Positions 33,934 through 46,406 of a stretch of 64,000 nt of DNA are shown piece after piece. The translations under genes were made by a program, and so were the position numbers. The stretch comes from Neonectria sp. B-13 (lineage: Eukaryota; Ascomycota; Sordariomycetes; Hypocreales; Nectriaceae), in NCBI GenBank assembly GCA_002682825.1, contig NOKP01000007.1, positions 496,001-560,000 on the forward strand. The letters are read 5' to 3'. Within the stretch, counting starts at the first letter, position 1. Each line of letters starts with the position of its first letter. A model generated the notes under the pieces. The model was given only the letters and a program-made list of their open reading frames with translations. It did no database searches and was not told the DNA's origin.

Positions 33934-36663
33934 ATGTCTCTCAGATAGAGACCACTCAACAGGTGCTCTGCAATCTTGCATGGGCGTGTACAAAATATTT
34001 TGTGGATTTTTGTTTGCATAGCGACGGTCTCAGGTCCAAGGTTTTTTGTTCGATTACATCCGGATGGCTGATAGGGTACGCTCGTCTCGATAGACGCTGA
34101 TCGACCCTGAAGAGCTACGACATTGTGGCAATCCACTACCCGTATCCGAATATTTCCAACCCGTCTGGATACTACTTCCGCCTCTTTTTGGCAGATGGTT
34201 TCGACAATGCCTGGTTACGTTAACCCTGCCAATGCGATGGCAGTGGATATTTGACGAACCCATGACAGCTCACGGAAATGTGATGCAGCCATGACTTGCA
34301 CCCCAGATGGACGAACCCAAGAGGCATACTTAGGGAGCATACATACACTCAATGCCCTTTATGAGGATACGCCTCTCTAATGAGCCTTTCACAAGTAATA
34401 GGTAGACAGGAAACAAACGCTACGGCGGTGGATGTCGGTACCTTGTTCACACGGGTATCACTTGTGAGGGTTGTCCTTACACGGATTATTTTCTTGTGCT
34501 GTCCTCTTTGTTGGCACGAGGAAGCGTCACCTTTTCTTTGTTCCTTTCCTTTTTTATTTAGTGTCCTTCGGGCACGCCTTAATGCTTTGACGATTTCTCA
34601 AGGACGGAAAAGGAGACGGGGTGAGAAGACGAAGTCTCACCAGGCTCGAGAAGATAATGTCCTTCTCTCGACAAGGAAGGCTTTTTTTTGCCACGAACTC
34701 ATGCCACGCATTGCGGTGGGGGGAAGTGAGAAGAGAGGAATGAGAGGAGGAGGCATACATGCATGCAACGAAAACAACTTTACAAGGGGAGAAAATAAGG
34801 AGAACGAAGAAGAACACGCACACAACCCAAAAAAATTCACTATGGAATGCCAGGGATATGTTTTTTATTCCCTTCGACTTTTGGGGTTTGGGATAACATA
34901 AAGGCTGGGACGGGCTGGACAAACAGCAACGGGCGGCGGGATGGATGGGTGTCGTCGGAGAAGGGGCAAGTGAAAAAAGGCTTTCACGTCGCATTGAGCG
35001 TATACTTGTACGCTTTGTTTGTTCTTTATGATTGCATGCATGGATAGAGCTTAACGGTCATGACGATTTATTACTCCACAAGGACTGAGCCAAATTGAAC
35101 CGCGTGTGAGAGTTGTGAAATGAGTTGAAGGCGAGGGGAGATGTGCCGAGGTGGAGCGATGATGGCTGGGTTTGTTGGCTTGGCAGCAGGACCTGGGTAA
35201 GTAGAGAAGACAGAAGCAAGTCAGGGGGGGCTTGATCTTATCCTTCGTTTACAAAGACGACTGACGGGTATTGGGGAGTGCAATTGTAGAAGGAGGTTCG
35301 GCAGCCATGGTCAGCCAGTTTCTCTTCGACCGAAACAACAACACCACTGTACCTAAACGCCGCGAAGCCAATTACAAAGACCAACGATGATACGACGCCC
35401 AAACCTGGGAGTACAGCTGTGGATTCGTCCTTCCCCTCAACACCAGCTTTGGATCATGTCCCCAGTTATCCACGGCCCGTCGGGACGAGACGCGGCCCAA
35501 ACAACCACCACGACACCATGTCACGATAATCGACATCCCGCACCGCGGCGCAAAACGATAGGAACGCATAGCGGCGGCTCCCCATCATCGCCTCACGGGA
35601 GGAGTCTCTCCAAGGCCATTACCCACCCACTCACATAACACACCCGACGTATCTCCGGCATGGATGGAAATGAAATGGTCTCACAAGGCCCGGGTGATCT
35701 CAACACCACGAATGCTCCGTGGTGGGTGCTGCTTGCGCTTCTCCTCCTGGCTTGGGGCTCTGCATGCCAGGGGGCTCACAAACAGGTATGACTCCCTGGT
35801 GCCATGATGAAGTGATGTTCGGCCGGACATGCAGAACCGGGTCGGACATGCGAAGCCGAACCACAAAAAAATGTCCAAAAATCACACGACAGCACCCCCT
35901 CGTCGTCACAGGACGAGAAGGTCGTCGAGTCGTCTGGATGGAGATAGATGCACGTTTGAGGAGGGAAAGTAGGCATGACACGATACAATACGGCACAGCA
36001 CGGCACGGGAAGATGACATTGACGTGCCGACTGGATGACAGAAAAGGCCCCGACAATTCGCAACTCGGACAGAAAGACCCCGACTGATGGACGAATTACT
36101 AAGGTGCCGATTGTGTAAGCCAGAAAGATGCCGATTGACTAGGCACAAAGGGCACTCGATTGAATGGTTGGGCCAGAAAGACACCGACTGGCTGAATTAG
36201 AGAGCGAAGTGTGTGGACCAAGTGTGAATTGACAAAAAATATTCCATGCTTTTTTCTTTCGCTGGCTAGACTACTACTTCGTTGGTAGGTACGTAAATGT
36301 GATAACGCTGGTATACAGAGGCCGGAAATCCAAATCCAAAACTCCAGAGCAGAAATAAAACAAAGAAAAGATATCCCAAGGTCGCTTGCGTCATGCCTCA
36401 AAATCATCCGTGCGTTTCCTTTGCACAGGTATTCCTTTCCAACAGATTTATCAATCTTCGTTGTGCAGGGAGCGGAACCACATGCCAGTGTCCGAAGTCC
36501 CGTGCTTTGTAATTGTCGTCATACGCCGAAATAAACCAGAAAAAAGCATACCCCCGAAATCCCGAGGTCACTTGGATACCCCCAAGGATACCCCAACCGA
36601 TAACCCCACTCGGCCCCCGCAGAAGTCCGGGCCGTTCCAGCATTCCGGTTTCCAGCTTCCGGC
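33934..36663. other. 2.7-kb convergent gene-free region
   Basis: Lies between two convergent genes. Purine/pyrimidine-biased simple sequence occurs around 34540-34850. A degenerate tandem array is at 36021-36196 (separate entry). The largest ORF, 34380-34901 (plus), has no recognisable domain and an irregular composition, so I do not call it. Confidence 0.5.
36021..36196 (+). repeat. Degenerate ~26-bp tandem array
   Basis: Seven copies of a CCGA(C/T)(T/A)-type core begin at 36027, 36050, 36080, 36107, 36131, 36156 (as TCGATT) and 36184, spaced 23-30 bp. The fuller unit reads about GACAGAAAGACNCCGACTG and is best preserved at 36068-36085, 36120-36136 and 36173-36189. It lies about 470 bp beyond the stop codon of the giant minus-strand gene and does not code for anything I recognise. 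Confidence 0.65.
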
Positions 36664-39600
36664 TTACCAAAGCGAAACGAGGGACAGTCCCGATCGGAGT
36701 GATTTGTCAAGCCAGGCCCTCTCCTCCTGAAGCGTCGCTCCCGCCGTGGCAGCGGCCATGGTAGCAGGGTCCGACGCCCAGAGCGCCTGCGCGCTGAAGT
36801 CGCGGGGGGTCTCGCTGACGCTGGGCACAAAGGCCGAGTGCGATGCGCCGTGGAAAACCGGCGGCGGGGGACGGGGCCCAAGCTGACCGCGGCGACGCAG
36901 TGTCTCCGACGAGGCGAGGATCTGTGCCTCGTCGAGCGCTCCGGGAGTAAGCTCCAAGTAGCGATTGGCGGACGGCGACGAAGACGGCTTCCACATGGAA
37001 TTGCCATCCACGAGGTCTGCGGCAGGGTCCGTCATGTCGTCACTCAGGGACCAAAGTTGGTAAGCAGAGGATGGGGAGGCGGAGGCGTCGAGGTCCCGGT
37101 CCTGGTCCTGGTCCTTGCTCGCAGTGGCAGCCAGGGCTTCCTGCAGGGCCTCGAGCCACTGAGCCGGGGTGGCATCGACGCGGCGAGATGGCTTCGTAGA
37201 GACGTCGTCGGTAGTAACCGACGAGGCGACCGACGAGGCAACCGAAGTAACGGCGTCCAAGTACTCGCTGTCCGCCGACGACGATGCAACCGACGACGAC
37301 CTCGGCTTGGTCGACGAGATGGCCAGCCAGTCTAGCATGACAGGAGCAGGGGCCTGGTCCCGCACAGACCAGAGGCTATCTGAAGTGAGCTTCGGCAGAG
37401 GCTCCTGCGAGATGCGCGGCTTGCGCTTGGTGTCCAGTGCGGCGGGTGGCTCGGAAGTAGTGCGGAAATTGGTGCGGCGGTGCTGCAGGCTAAACAGGCC
37501 CTCAAGCACCAGCTCGTCAATCTCCCTCTGTTCCTTGACCACCGCTGCAGCAGCTGCGGCATCCCAAAGCGGAGCCTGGTTCCAGAGATGTGCAAGTTCA
37601 AAGTCCGCAAAGGCTGCCTGCGGTGCCCGGGGCTTGCGCTTCATGTGCAGCGCCGCCGGAGATAGCGCGGAGGTCCGGAAATCGGAGCGCCGATGGCTGA
37701 GGCTAAACAGACCCACCGGTTCTTCGTCTTCGACGGCGGCGGGAGCAGGCGCCCACAATCCAGAAGTGAGAGGCGAGCTAGAAGACTCAGTGCCCGCATC
37801 GATTGTCTTGGGGGCAGTCCACAGGAATCCATCGTTGCTGATCGGGGTCGCCTTTGCAGGCTTCGTCCACATGGACTGGCTTTCAATGGCAGCGGCTTCA
37901 GCCGCCCTCTGCTTCACGCGCGGGGCTTCAGCCTTGACGGGGAGATAGGTCGCCCACATCTCCGCATCGGGCTGGGCAAGACCGTAGGAAACTGGCTCGA
38001 TGACCTGGGGAGGCGTCCACATGCCGGGGAGGGTCGTCCTCAATTCCTGAGGCTTCTGGGGGCCCCAGAGTCCATCGGGAGAAGGCGCCTCTGGCGTCTT
38101 GGGTGGCGACTGGGTCCAAAGGGTGGTGGTCTGAAGGGCTGCAGGCTCCGACTTGCGAGGCACGGCGCGTGCAGTGCTGTTGATGGGCAGGTAGGAATCC
38201 CAGATGGAGGCGTCAGGTTGAGAGAGCCCCTTGGAGGGGCGCAGGATGGTAGCGGTTGGGGGGGACCACAGCATGGCCATTGAACCAACAAGCGATGAGT
38301 GGTTGGCGTTCCGGAGCAGATTCTGTTGCTGGGGAACGATAGACTGAGGCGACACTGGCAACAATTGCGACAATGACGATGGTGAGTTTGCGGTAGAAGA
38401 TTCAGGCAATGATGAGATGGAAGAATTTGAAAGGACTGCAGAGATGGCGGAGGGAGCGGTTTGTATAAAAACGTTCTCGTCCGCGGCGGAGGAGGAGAAG
38501 GAGGCGTCGGCGGAGTTGTCGGCGGAGGGCAGCAAAACCCTTGAGGAAACTGGATGCGTTGAGACTTGGCGGGGTGCTAACTCCGAGTCCGTTTCCACGG
38601 CATTCAATGTCCAGGTCGCGCCCAGGGTGTGTGGACGAGGGTCAGTGTGGGTGCCTGTGTGTGTGCCAGGGTCGGTGACAGGGCCAGGGCGACTCGCACT
38701 CGTTCTAGTGCCGTGTGTCTGGAGCCGCTGGGGAAGACCTGTCTCATGAGCGGAGTTAACCGTCGTCATTGGCGCGCCAGCCAGGTGACAGCGAGGCACA
38801 GGCACGACGCTGCTTATTGAATCAACACCTCCACCTGCTAGAATAAGCTCGGCCTTCGGCGACTGGCCCCTCGCGGCATCGGTTGCCGAGTTCAGATTGG
38901 CCTCGTCCGTGCCCGCCGCGCTCGTGCTCGCCTGCGCATCAGGCTTTTCGCGACCCTGCCAGAATCCGTCCAACCGCCAAGGGTCCTGGCCCGTGGCCAT
39001 TGGCGTCGCGGTGGCGTGGGGGCCGTCGCTGCGTGGTGACGCGCTTGCAGCCCTTGGTGTCCTCGGGGTCGCTGGCGTGGCGTCGTCCGGCCTTGAAGCT
39101 GCCGTCCTTGGTGCTTCAATCCTTGGTGGTGTCGTCCTCAGGTGTGCTGCCGACTCGGTCTCTGACGATGAGAAATTAGTAGTGATAACCCGCCGTGCCT
39201 CGGGGTCGTCCCTCCTCACAAATTCCACCCCAGAGCCCCCGTGGGCGGGAAGCCCGGTACTGGTACTGGTACTGGTAGCGCTGCCTTCTCCGCGCTGGTG
39301 GGGCGCTCCCTCGGTGGGGAAAAAGACGCTATCACCGCCTCGCTCTTGGCTGGGCTTGAGAAGGCTGGCAATCTCCCATAACACTTCCTCGTCGAATCCG
39401 TCGTCGTCGTCTTCGCTTTCCGAAAAGCTGCCGTAGTCGCTGTCCCCATCTTCCTCCGCCTCGTAGTCGTCAAAGAACGATGTTGGAGTCGTTCCATTCC
39501 CACCCTCCACACCCTCCACCACCGGCAGCCCCCGCCCTTGCCCCGTCGTCATCGTACCAGGCATGGCCATTACGGTTAAGGGCCTCGCGGGGACAGACGG

Positions 39601-42600
39601 CATGTCTGACATCTCCCCCCAGGGAAATTGGAAAATCCCCAGAGTTCCGCGCCTATCGGGGAGTGGCTTTGGACTCTCCAGAATGTCTGCCAGCAGAGTG
39701 ATACGCTTGCTTTTCCGTGGGGGCCTTCGTGCAGCCAGCCTATTGACTTCCTCCTTCACGGGCTCCGACTCGATTTTAGGCTCAACTTCAGTCGCAGCCT
39801 CCCGCCCAGAGATGGGATGCAATGCGGATCGCCAGAGATAGTGGTGCGAGAACCTGCGTTCGTCCACAGGCTTCTCCCACAGACGCGAGCTCTCAATTCG
39901 AAGAGGCTTCGGGTCCTTTCTGCCCCGGCGTCGGATCACACCTGTGAGATTCTGATCAGGCTCAGTCTCTACAACGAAAACTGTGGTAGCAGGGGTCCAA
40001 AGGAATGCAGGCGTAGCCACAGAAACAACTGCATCAGAGGAAATGGGGCGCCACAGCGTCTTGGCAGGATTGGGGTGCACACTCCTGGGTTCCTTTTCGC
40101 ATTCGTTCCCAGCGCTCTCCCTTAACGAAATGGGAGACATGGGAAAACTCGAAACCACCTGCACGCTTGCATTCTTGCCTGCCATAGTCGGCAAGTCTGA
40201 TCGGATGCCCACAAAGGCAGTCTGGCCTTGAGCCAATGTTTGCTGCGAGATGTAGCCATTGGTGGGGTCTGAAGCTTGAGATGAGGGGTGTCCAGTGTTG
40301 CCAGCAACCTGCTCCGGGAGAAAGTGCCGGGATACCTGTTTCGTAGACGAGGCGGCCTGGAGAGATCCTTCGCCCAAAGGTGTCGCAAAGGCGCCGCTCC
40401 CATGCAGTAGTAGGTCTAGGTTTGGTGTAGCCCCAAGCGTCGATTGCGAATCCCTGACGAGTAGTGTGTCTCGAAGTCCTTGCCATTGATCTTCCTGTTG
40501 GCCCAACTCCGTCTCAAGGTTGGCTAGGAGGGTCATTCTCTCGCCCCGATCATTATTGGGCGATCCTCTGCCGAACTCCTCAAGCTTTCTCAGCTGCTCT
40601 TGGATGATGGCTAGCGCATGTTCAGGAGACTCTAGTGGTGCCGATTCAGCTTGAGCAGCCATCGGCACCATGTTTGTCCTCTTGAGTAACAGCGGCGCTG
40701 GTGGGGGGACCTTTCGATGTCTTTCAAGTTGTCTTCGGTCTGAGAATGAGGGGCATTCTTCCCCGACCCGACGGTGCCATGCATGCTCGCTCTCAATCAT
40801 CATCTGCGAAGACTTCGATTCCTCAGCTTGCCCCCCCTGTGAAGACTCAACACCATGATTGACGGAGGGCTCCGTCCTAACGGTCGAGAACCCCATGTCC
40901 TCATCCTGGTCTAGTGGAGACGCTCTGCCTGCTGTGACCTCGGCCCCAGTCTGCGGCAGACGCACCTGCGGCACCGCTGGCACATCGACTGCTCGGGCTT
41001 TTTGCACATTGACTATTGTCACCGGGGAGTGGATTGATCCCCAATTGACTGGAGTCTCTTCTTCTCGGCTTCTAGCCTCGCTATAAGGAGAAAACATGCT
41101 CAAGTCCTCAACTGGAAGAATAGGCGAAGACCGTCGATCGGAAACCTTCTTGGATGAGCTCCTTTGCATTGGCGCCCTCGCGGGAACCGGTTTCGGTTCG
41201 CGATTGGTGCTCTGGGATGCAATTGACTTCGCTTTCAAAGAGTTTCCAGTGTCCTGGGGTCGAGGAAAGTCTTCAAGCAAAATAGATATGCTCTGAGTCG
41301 CCACTGATGTCCTTGCTGATCCATCTGTTTGATGCGTGCTGCTACGTGGAGAGCCTGCCTCCAACTTCTCGCGTGATAGCATCAATGGTAAGATAGGCAT
41401 CTCAGGCACAGACCTTGACCGTCTCCTAAGGGCTGTGTTCGACCTCGCACCTCCGCTTTCTGGGTAGAACATCTGCATCTTCTCATCCCATGTCATGCTT
41501 CTAGTATTTCCTGGCTGAGGCCCGGAAAGGACTCCGGCGCTTTTTGGTAACGGTGGGAGGGGAAGAAGCATGGCAGGGTTCGCAACGACCGGGAAAAGTA
41601 TCGACATCTTCCGGGAAGGTCCATTGGATAGTGATCGCTTGTGTTCATGCAAGTTCGGAGATCCTTCGGCAGGGAAGATAGCACGATCAACCTCGGGTAG
41701 TCGAGGTATGGGCCTTGGCCTGTGAACCATCGAAACAACCCTTAGTAGCCTGGCCGGAGACATGATCGACTTGTCTTTGGCGGAGTCCACAACACTTTTA
41801 ACAACGTCCGGGTCATTGTACTCAATATTCTTCATGAACATGACTGTCTGTTCCTGAGACACCCTTTGCTTATTTTCAAGCATCCTCATTCGACTTGCCA
41901 TAGGGTTGCTCGGTAATCCGGACTTCGTAGGTGCGTTGACTGGCAAATTTGCCGTCGTCTGTATTGAGGGCCGGACGTTTGGTTTGATCGATTGTTGGTT
42001 GAGTGGTAGAACCGGCTTTCGTGGTTCCGCAGGAAGCGAGAAATTGACGACAGGCGGGGGAGACGGTGCCTTTGGGAGGTGCTTCGGGGTTGAGGAGATT
42101 CGAGGTTGCTGCAGAGAGTCCACTCTAGCAGGGAATCTTGGTTCTCCTTTTGGTGACCGATCAATTTGTGGCTGATGAGATAACATCTTTGGCTGGGGTG
42201 CATCCACTGGCGAGTGTCGAGGAGACCTTCGTCGAAGTTCTTCTACCCCGGGTGAGAGCATAGTGGAAGAGGTCGTTGCCGTCGAGTTATCCTTGACTTG
42301 CGATTCATGAACGGTCTTCGTCACCGCTCCAGAAACACTTGAGCTTGCCAGAGTCTCATCGTTCGAAATTAATGACCTCCTCTTGACCGCTTTGGGGGGT
42401 ATCGGTGGTGGTCGAAGCTCGGTGCGATAGGCAAGGGAGACTGAGGGTGCTAAAATATGAGCGGTTTCCACTCGCCTTTTCTCGTTCTGTGCCGCGGTAG
42501 CCAGGTCGATAGTAGGAATCTTTGATATGACTTTCTGCTCACTAGCTTCACTCAAGACGGGATTGGAGATGATTAACTTTGTGCCCTTCCTCGCGAGACG

Positions 42601-43848
42601 CTGTTGGCGTTGTTCCCTGTTGGCTTCCATGCTGACCGGCAGTGTTTGGGATCTTATCGGAGGGAAGAACTGGCCTTGCACGGGAACGCCCCCCATCCCC
42701 GTCGTAGCTTGTCCAATATATGGCCTCGATATGAGGGGAAGGTTGGCCTTTGGAGCCCCTGGTACTGTCTTGAGCCGGGATGTCGTCAACTGGGATGCAG
42801 CTCTGAATGATGCGAGTGCTTCGTTCTTCACTTCATCGTATCGACTAGGAGCCAGCATCGAGTCGGCTGATGATAGGTCTCGGCTCACCAAGTTTCTAGT
42901 CGAGTCAGTGCCCGGTTGCGTCGCATCTTCGGTCGGGTTGGTGGATTTTTGCTTCTGGGGTGTAAGACCGTCCTTAAATAGTGTCAACACACCTAGGGAT
43001 AGTCAGTCGAAGCCGTTGGATTCAAACCGGTTTGCATACCGATCAAGATCGAAAGACCTGTAGCAGGAACCGCTGTACGGGTTATCACATCGATGGATTT
43101 GATGCCCAGCATCAAAGGAGCGCTCATCTGAGGTTCTTAGTTAGACTCCAATCTTCTGTGCAATACAGATGCAAACACTCACTCCCGTCCAAATGGCTAG
43201 GCCAATGATTATCCAAAGGGCTGCCCTGCTCCGGCTTGAGCCAGCCGTCTTTTGTCGTATGTCCCTGAGCAGTCCAAAGGAGATAAAACGGGCCAAAATG
43301 GCGGCCGTGAATCCCAAGTCGGTCACCAGGAGGACAACGCCAAATTGCAAGACCGACGTGCTTGTAACACAGACAGTGTTGAGTTGCGGCCGCTGAAGTC
43401 CAACGAAAACGCCACCGAGAATAAATCGTGCGATGATGGCTCCTTGTGTAGCGAGGGATTCGGCTGGCGTGACCCGATCACGATGGCCGACAGCCCAGAC
43501 GGTGGCTTGCTGAAGGGATACTCTGGCGAGCTGATCGAAGATAGAAGCGAAAACGATGGCGATCTGGCATCCCATTGCTGATTGAACGCCGATTAAAGTA
43601 GTAATGAAATCTGTTTGAGCCCACAGGGCAGATGTAGCAAGGAAAACAACGAGGACCAGCCTCAGGCCGTCTCGCAAGAGCGAGGAGGTATGGCCTTTGA
43701 GATAAAGAAAGGTAGCCCCGGTGGCTGCATTGACAACCATGCCACTGATATTTTGGTTAGCTCCCGTGTGATTCTTGGTTTCGTTCAACGGGTTGACTAA
43801 CAATGAGAAGGCTGCAATCAAGACCTGGTTATTGCTAGAGTCGGCCAT
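36664..43848 (-). CDS. Giant membrane-anchored protein with C-terminal Leu-Trp repeat tail, 2360 aa
   Basis: Exons 43183-43848, 43040-43127 and 36664-42992 on the minus strand (introns 55 and 47 nt) sum to 2361 codons including stop. Residues 1-260 contain five to seven hydrophobic segments (for example 61-78, 85-105, 133-150, 160-180, 205-225) after a short N-terminus with NETK and NHTG sequons, so this is a polytopic membrane protein. Everything after about residue 265 is predicted disordered, rich in Ser, Pro, Arg and Ala, with an Asp/Glu run near residues 1415-1435. Twenty short motifs of the form (L/M/I)W followed by a Ser/Thr/Pro-rich stretch are scattered from about residue 1229 and become dense from 1826 to the end; the protein terminates in SLVSLW. 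I do not recognise a family. The sequence is compatible with a plasma or vacuolar membrane anchor presenting a long cytoplasmic tail. Confidence 0.85.
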
Positions 43849-45030
43849 GATGACAGTCGTGACACTTGGTCAAGTGCAAGATACCAGGGTAGATAAATCC
43901 CAGTCAATGAGAAAGAGAGAATAGAAAGAAGCAATTAGACCAAAGAGATTAAAGAATGGTAGACAAATGAAAGCATGACGGCATCGCGAGCAATACTCAC
44001 GGCGTCACTTGGTATCGGTTCAAGCCCCAACGAAGGAGAGACTGTGGAAATGGAAGAGAAAGAGATAGTGAAGGGAAAGCGTTGCGTTACGCTCTGTCTG
44101 CCACCTTGGGCAGACGACCAAAACGGGGTGCGCTTGCACGGGTCTGGCGAAGGGGGTCTCAAACAAGCGACCTCAGGTCAAACAGTGCCGTGTTCGAGCT
44201 GGCTCAGAGCTTCAAGATGGTCAAGCGCGGCGGAAGGCATGATTGGGCAAATGGGCGAGGCTGAGAGGAGTCGGTAGCGTATTGACGGTAGCATGGTTTC
44301 ATATGAAACTCGATATGTCGAGGAGAAGCATGGATCTGTTACGGTGAGGGAACCTGAGACGGGCGGAGCGGACGGTGATCGCCACGGTTGATGGCAGGAA
44401 AGGCGAAATAAATAAATACACGGGGGTCATCGATATGCCTTGGGTTAGTCGTCTTAATCGGGGTCCGTCGACCCGTCAACCCTCTCTTACGTCTCCTTCT
44501 CCGTCTCGCCTCCGTTGTGGTCGCAATAGTGGTGGGCGACACCACCTGGGGTCAGTGGTTCCAGCGGACGGCAGTGTCGCGACAGACTGGGGCCCGCCTG
44601 CTGAGATCCAGTGTAAACCCATGAATGGGTTAGGCTGTAATGACCGGTCCAAACGAGCGGCGCTTGGAGGCGATGGAGAAGAAGGAATAAAGGGATCAAA
44701 ATCCTCCATTCGACGAGCAAGAGAAAGAAAAAGAGAAAGAAAAATAGAAGAAGAGAAACGAATTAACCGTCGGGCACACAAGGAAGAATAAACGCCCAGC
44801 GGCAAGACACGAGCTTCGGACAGTGACCGAGAGTTGGGACTCGGGCGACGGGGGGACCCGGCTGCTGGTGCACAGTAGCGTCACCCGTCATGCAACGGCA
44901 GGCAGGGGAGGGCGCTTTTGCGCTTGGGCTTTGGGGGCGGGTTGCCCAATGAGGTTAAGAAATCCAGGCTCCCCGGACGGACCTGGGCTTGGGAATGCGG
45001 AGTCGAGATGGGTTGGGTTGGATGGAGAAC

Positions 45031-45052
45031 GGAAGACGGAAGACGGAAGACG
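45031..45052 (+). repeat. Heptanucleotide tandem repeat (GGAAGAC)n
   Basis: Three exact copies of GGAAGAC in non-coding DNA. The unit differs by a single base from the reverse complement of the repeat at 25304-25332. Confidence 0.85.
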
Positions 45053-45063
45053 GATGTTGGAGG

Positions 45064-45087
45064 TTGCAGCTTGCAGCTTGCAGCTTG
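45064..45087 (+). repeat. Heptanucleotide tandem repeat (TTGCAGC)n
   Basis: Three copies of TTGCAGC and a partial fourth, eleven bases after the preceding heptanucleotide repeat. Confidence 0.85.
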
Positions 45088-45359
45088 CCAGTTCCATTGT
45101 GTTTGTGCGTGCCTACTACGTTCTTACTTAGGTAATGCAATGTTAAACCAGCGTGACGGACGGTTCCATGTTTCGTGGAAGGGAGGCCTGGAGTAAAAGC
45201 AAGCGCGGGCAGATGGCAGGTGACAGCAGCCACCAGTGGCACTTGCCGATGCATCTCTTACACACTTGCATGTGCCCACCTGCGTGCCCCCGACGCAAGC
45301 TTCAACACCCGCACTTACATGGTACACTTGCACTTAACTTGTCCGTCCATCACAAAGAG

Positions 45360-45790
45360 TAGGAATTCCAATAAGCATCCTAATAAACGCAAAGAGTCTC
45401 AGTTCTCAACAAGTCTCTAGCAGTATAATGACAGTATTGAAGGGAGCCGGCGGCCTCTGGCCACCAAAGGTGGGCTTGGGGATCTTGGCAGGCTGTCCCA
45501 AAGCGGGCATTCTCATGCATCACTTGCATGTGTATTTACCCTGGAGAGATCCGTAAACACCACCAAGTAATTTATTATAAGCATTGCTATTATCATAACC
45601 TCATTTTGCTATCATTATAACCAGTACATTGCCCCTAGGTAAATTTCTTACCGTACTAAGTAAAGTATCTGTATATTAATCCTATGGGTATACTAAACAC
45701 ACACTTCAGGGTGCCCAAGGTACGTCTATGGGATGTGCCAAATACCAAAACTCTTTTAATCCCAGTATCTGACCTTTCCTGTCCTTTATA
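45360..45790. other. AT-rich island
   Basis: Strongly A/T-rich with many TpA steps (attataag, tatattaatc) and no coding frame, flanked by GC-rich DNA. A mutated old repeat is possible; no element ends are visible. Confidence 0.4.
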
Positions 45791-46076
45791 GGTGCGTGGG
45801 AATTTGGAGAGGTGCCACGTATGGGTTTAACCGTGTGCACTGTTTGGTTTTCCACATTCTATTTTAGGTCTCGTGCTTGTTTCCCCTCTCGACATGGCAA
45901 AGTAACACGTCGGATCAACAACCCTATCACCAGCCCGCCTCTTCCCACCACCATATCAATTAGTCACAGTCGACGCCCTTCAACCTCACCAGTGCCTTTC
46001 CATTTCCTACATCGCATCCCCAATCGCCTCTCACCTCCCCCTCCCTCAACATACTCCCGGTCTTTGCCGGTTGACC

Positions 46077-46406
46077 ATGACAACTTCGACCGGCCCGGTG
46101 CCACTGTACTTCGTGCTGTTACGGGCCAAAGATGAACCATCCCCAGAACGGCGCGTCCGTTCCCCGTCCAAACCTACTTCGGCCCGCTCGCCCGCTTACA
46201 TCTTCGGACCCCACCGCCGAAACGCGCATCCCGGCGCCCCGGCGGAGGACGTCTTGTATGCGGAAGTTCCGTTTATCAGCTCAATGCGGGCTCACTCTAC
46301 TTGCCTGTCACGGTTAGCAGAGTCGCTCGTTCCTGACGATCTAGCCAGGCTGCTATGGCTGACTTTACGGGATCTGGATCTGCGAGGTAGAACTAGAGAT
46401 GCTTGA
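46077..46406 (+). CDS. Doubtful small ORF, 109 aa
   Basis: Opens at ACCATGA after a C/T-rich leader and reads MTTSTGPVPLYFVLLRAK, with an Arg/Ser/Pro-rich middle and a leucine-rich end (LARLLWLTLRDLDLRG). The segment is GC-rich in contrast to the AT-rich DNA just upstream. I recognise no domain. It may be a small real gene, a first exon, or chance. Confidence 0.3.
   Translation: MTTSTGPVPLYFVLLRAKDEPSPERRVRSPSKPTSARSPAYIFGPHRRNAHPGAPAEDVLYAEVPFISSMRAHSTCLSRLAESLVPDDLARLLWLTLRDLDLRGRTRDA

Larger units (their letters stand above)
43849..46076. other. 2.2-kb gene-free region upstream of the giant gene
   Basis: The left part is the promoter of the minus-strand giant gene. It contains heptanucleotide repeats (45031-45087), a purine-rich run at about 44700-44765, and an AT-rich segment at about 45360-45790. 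The segment 45930-46070 is pyrimidine/C-rich like a 5' leader for the small ORF at 46077. No supportable gene. Confidence 0.5.

Noticed and set aside
34380..34901. Plus-strand ORF of 173 codons between convergent genes
   Set aside because: Composition changes from Val/Leu/Cys-rich to Lys/Glu-rich following simple-sequence DNA; no recognisable motif.
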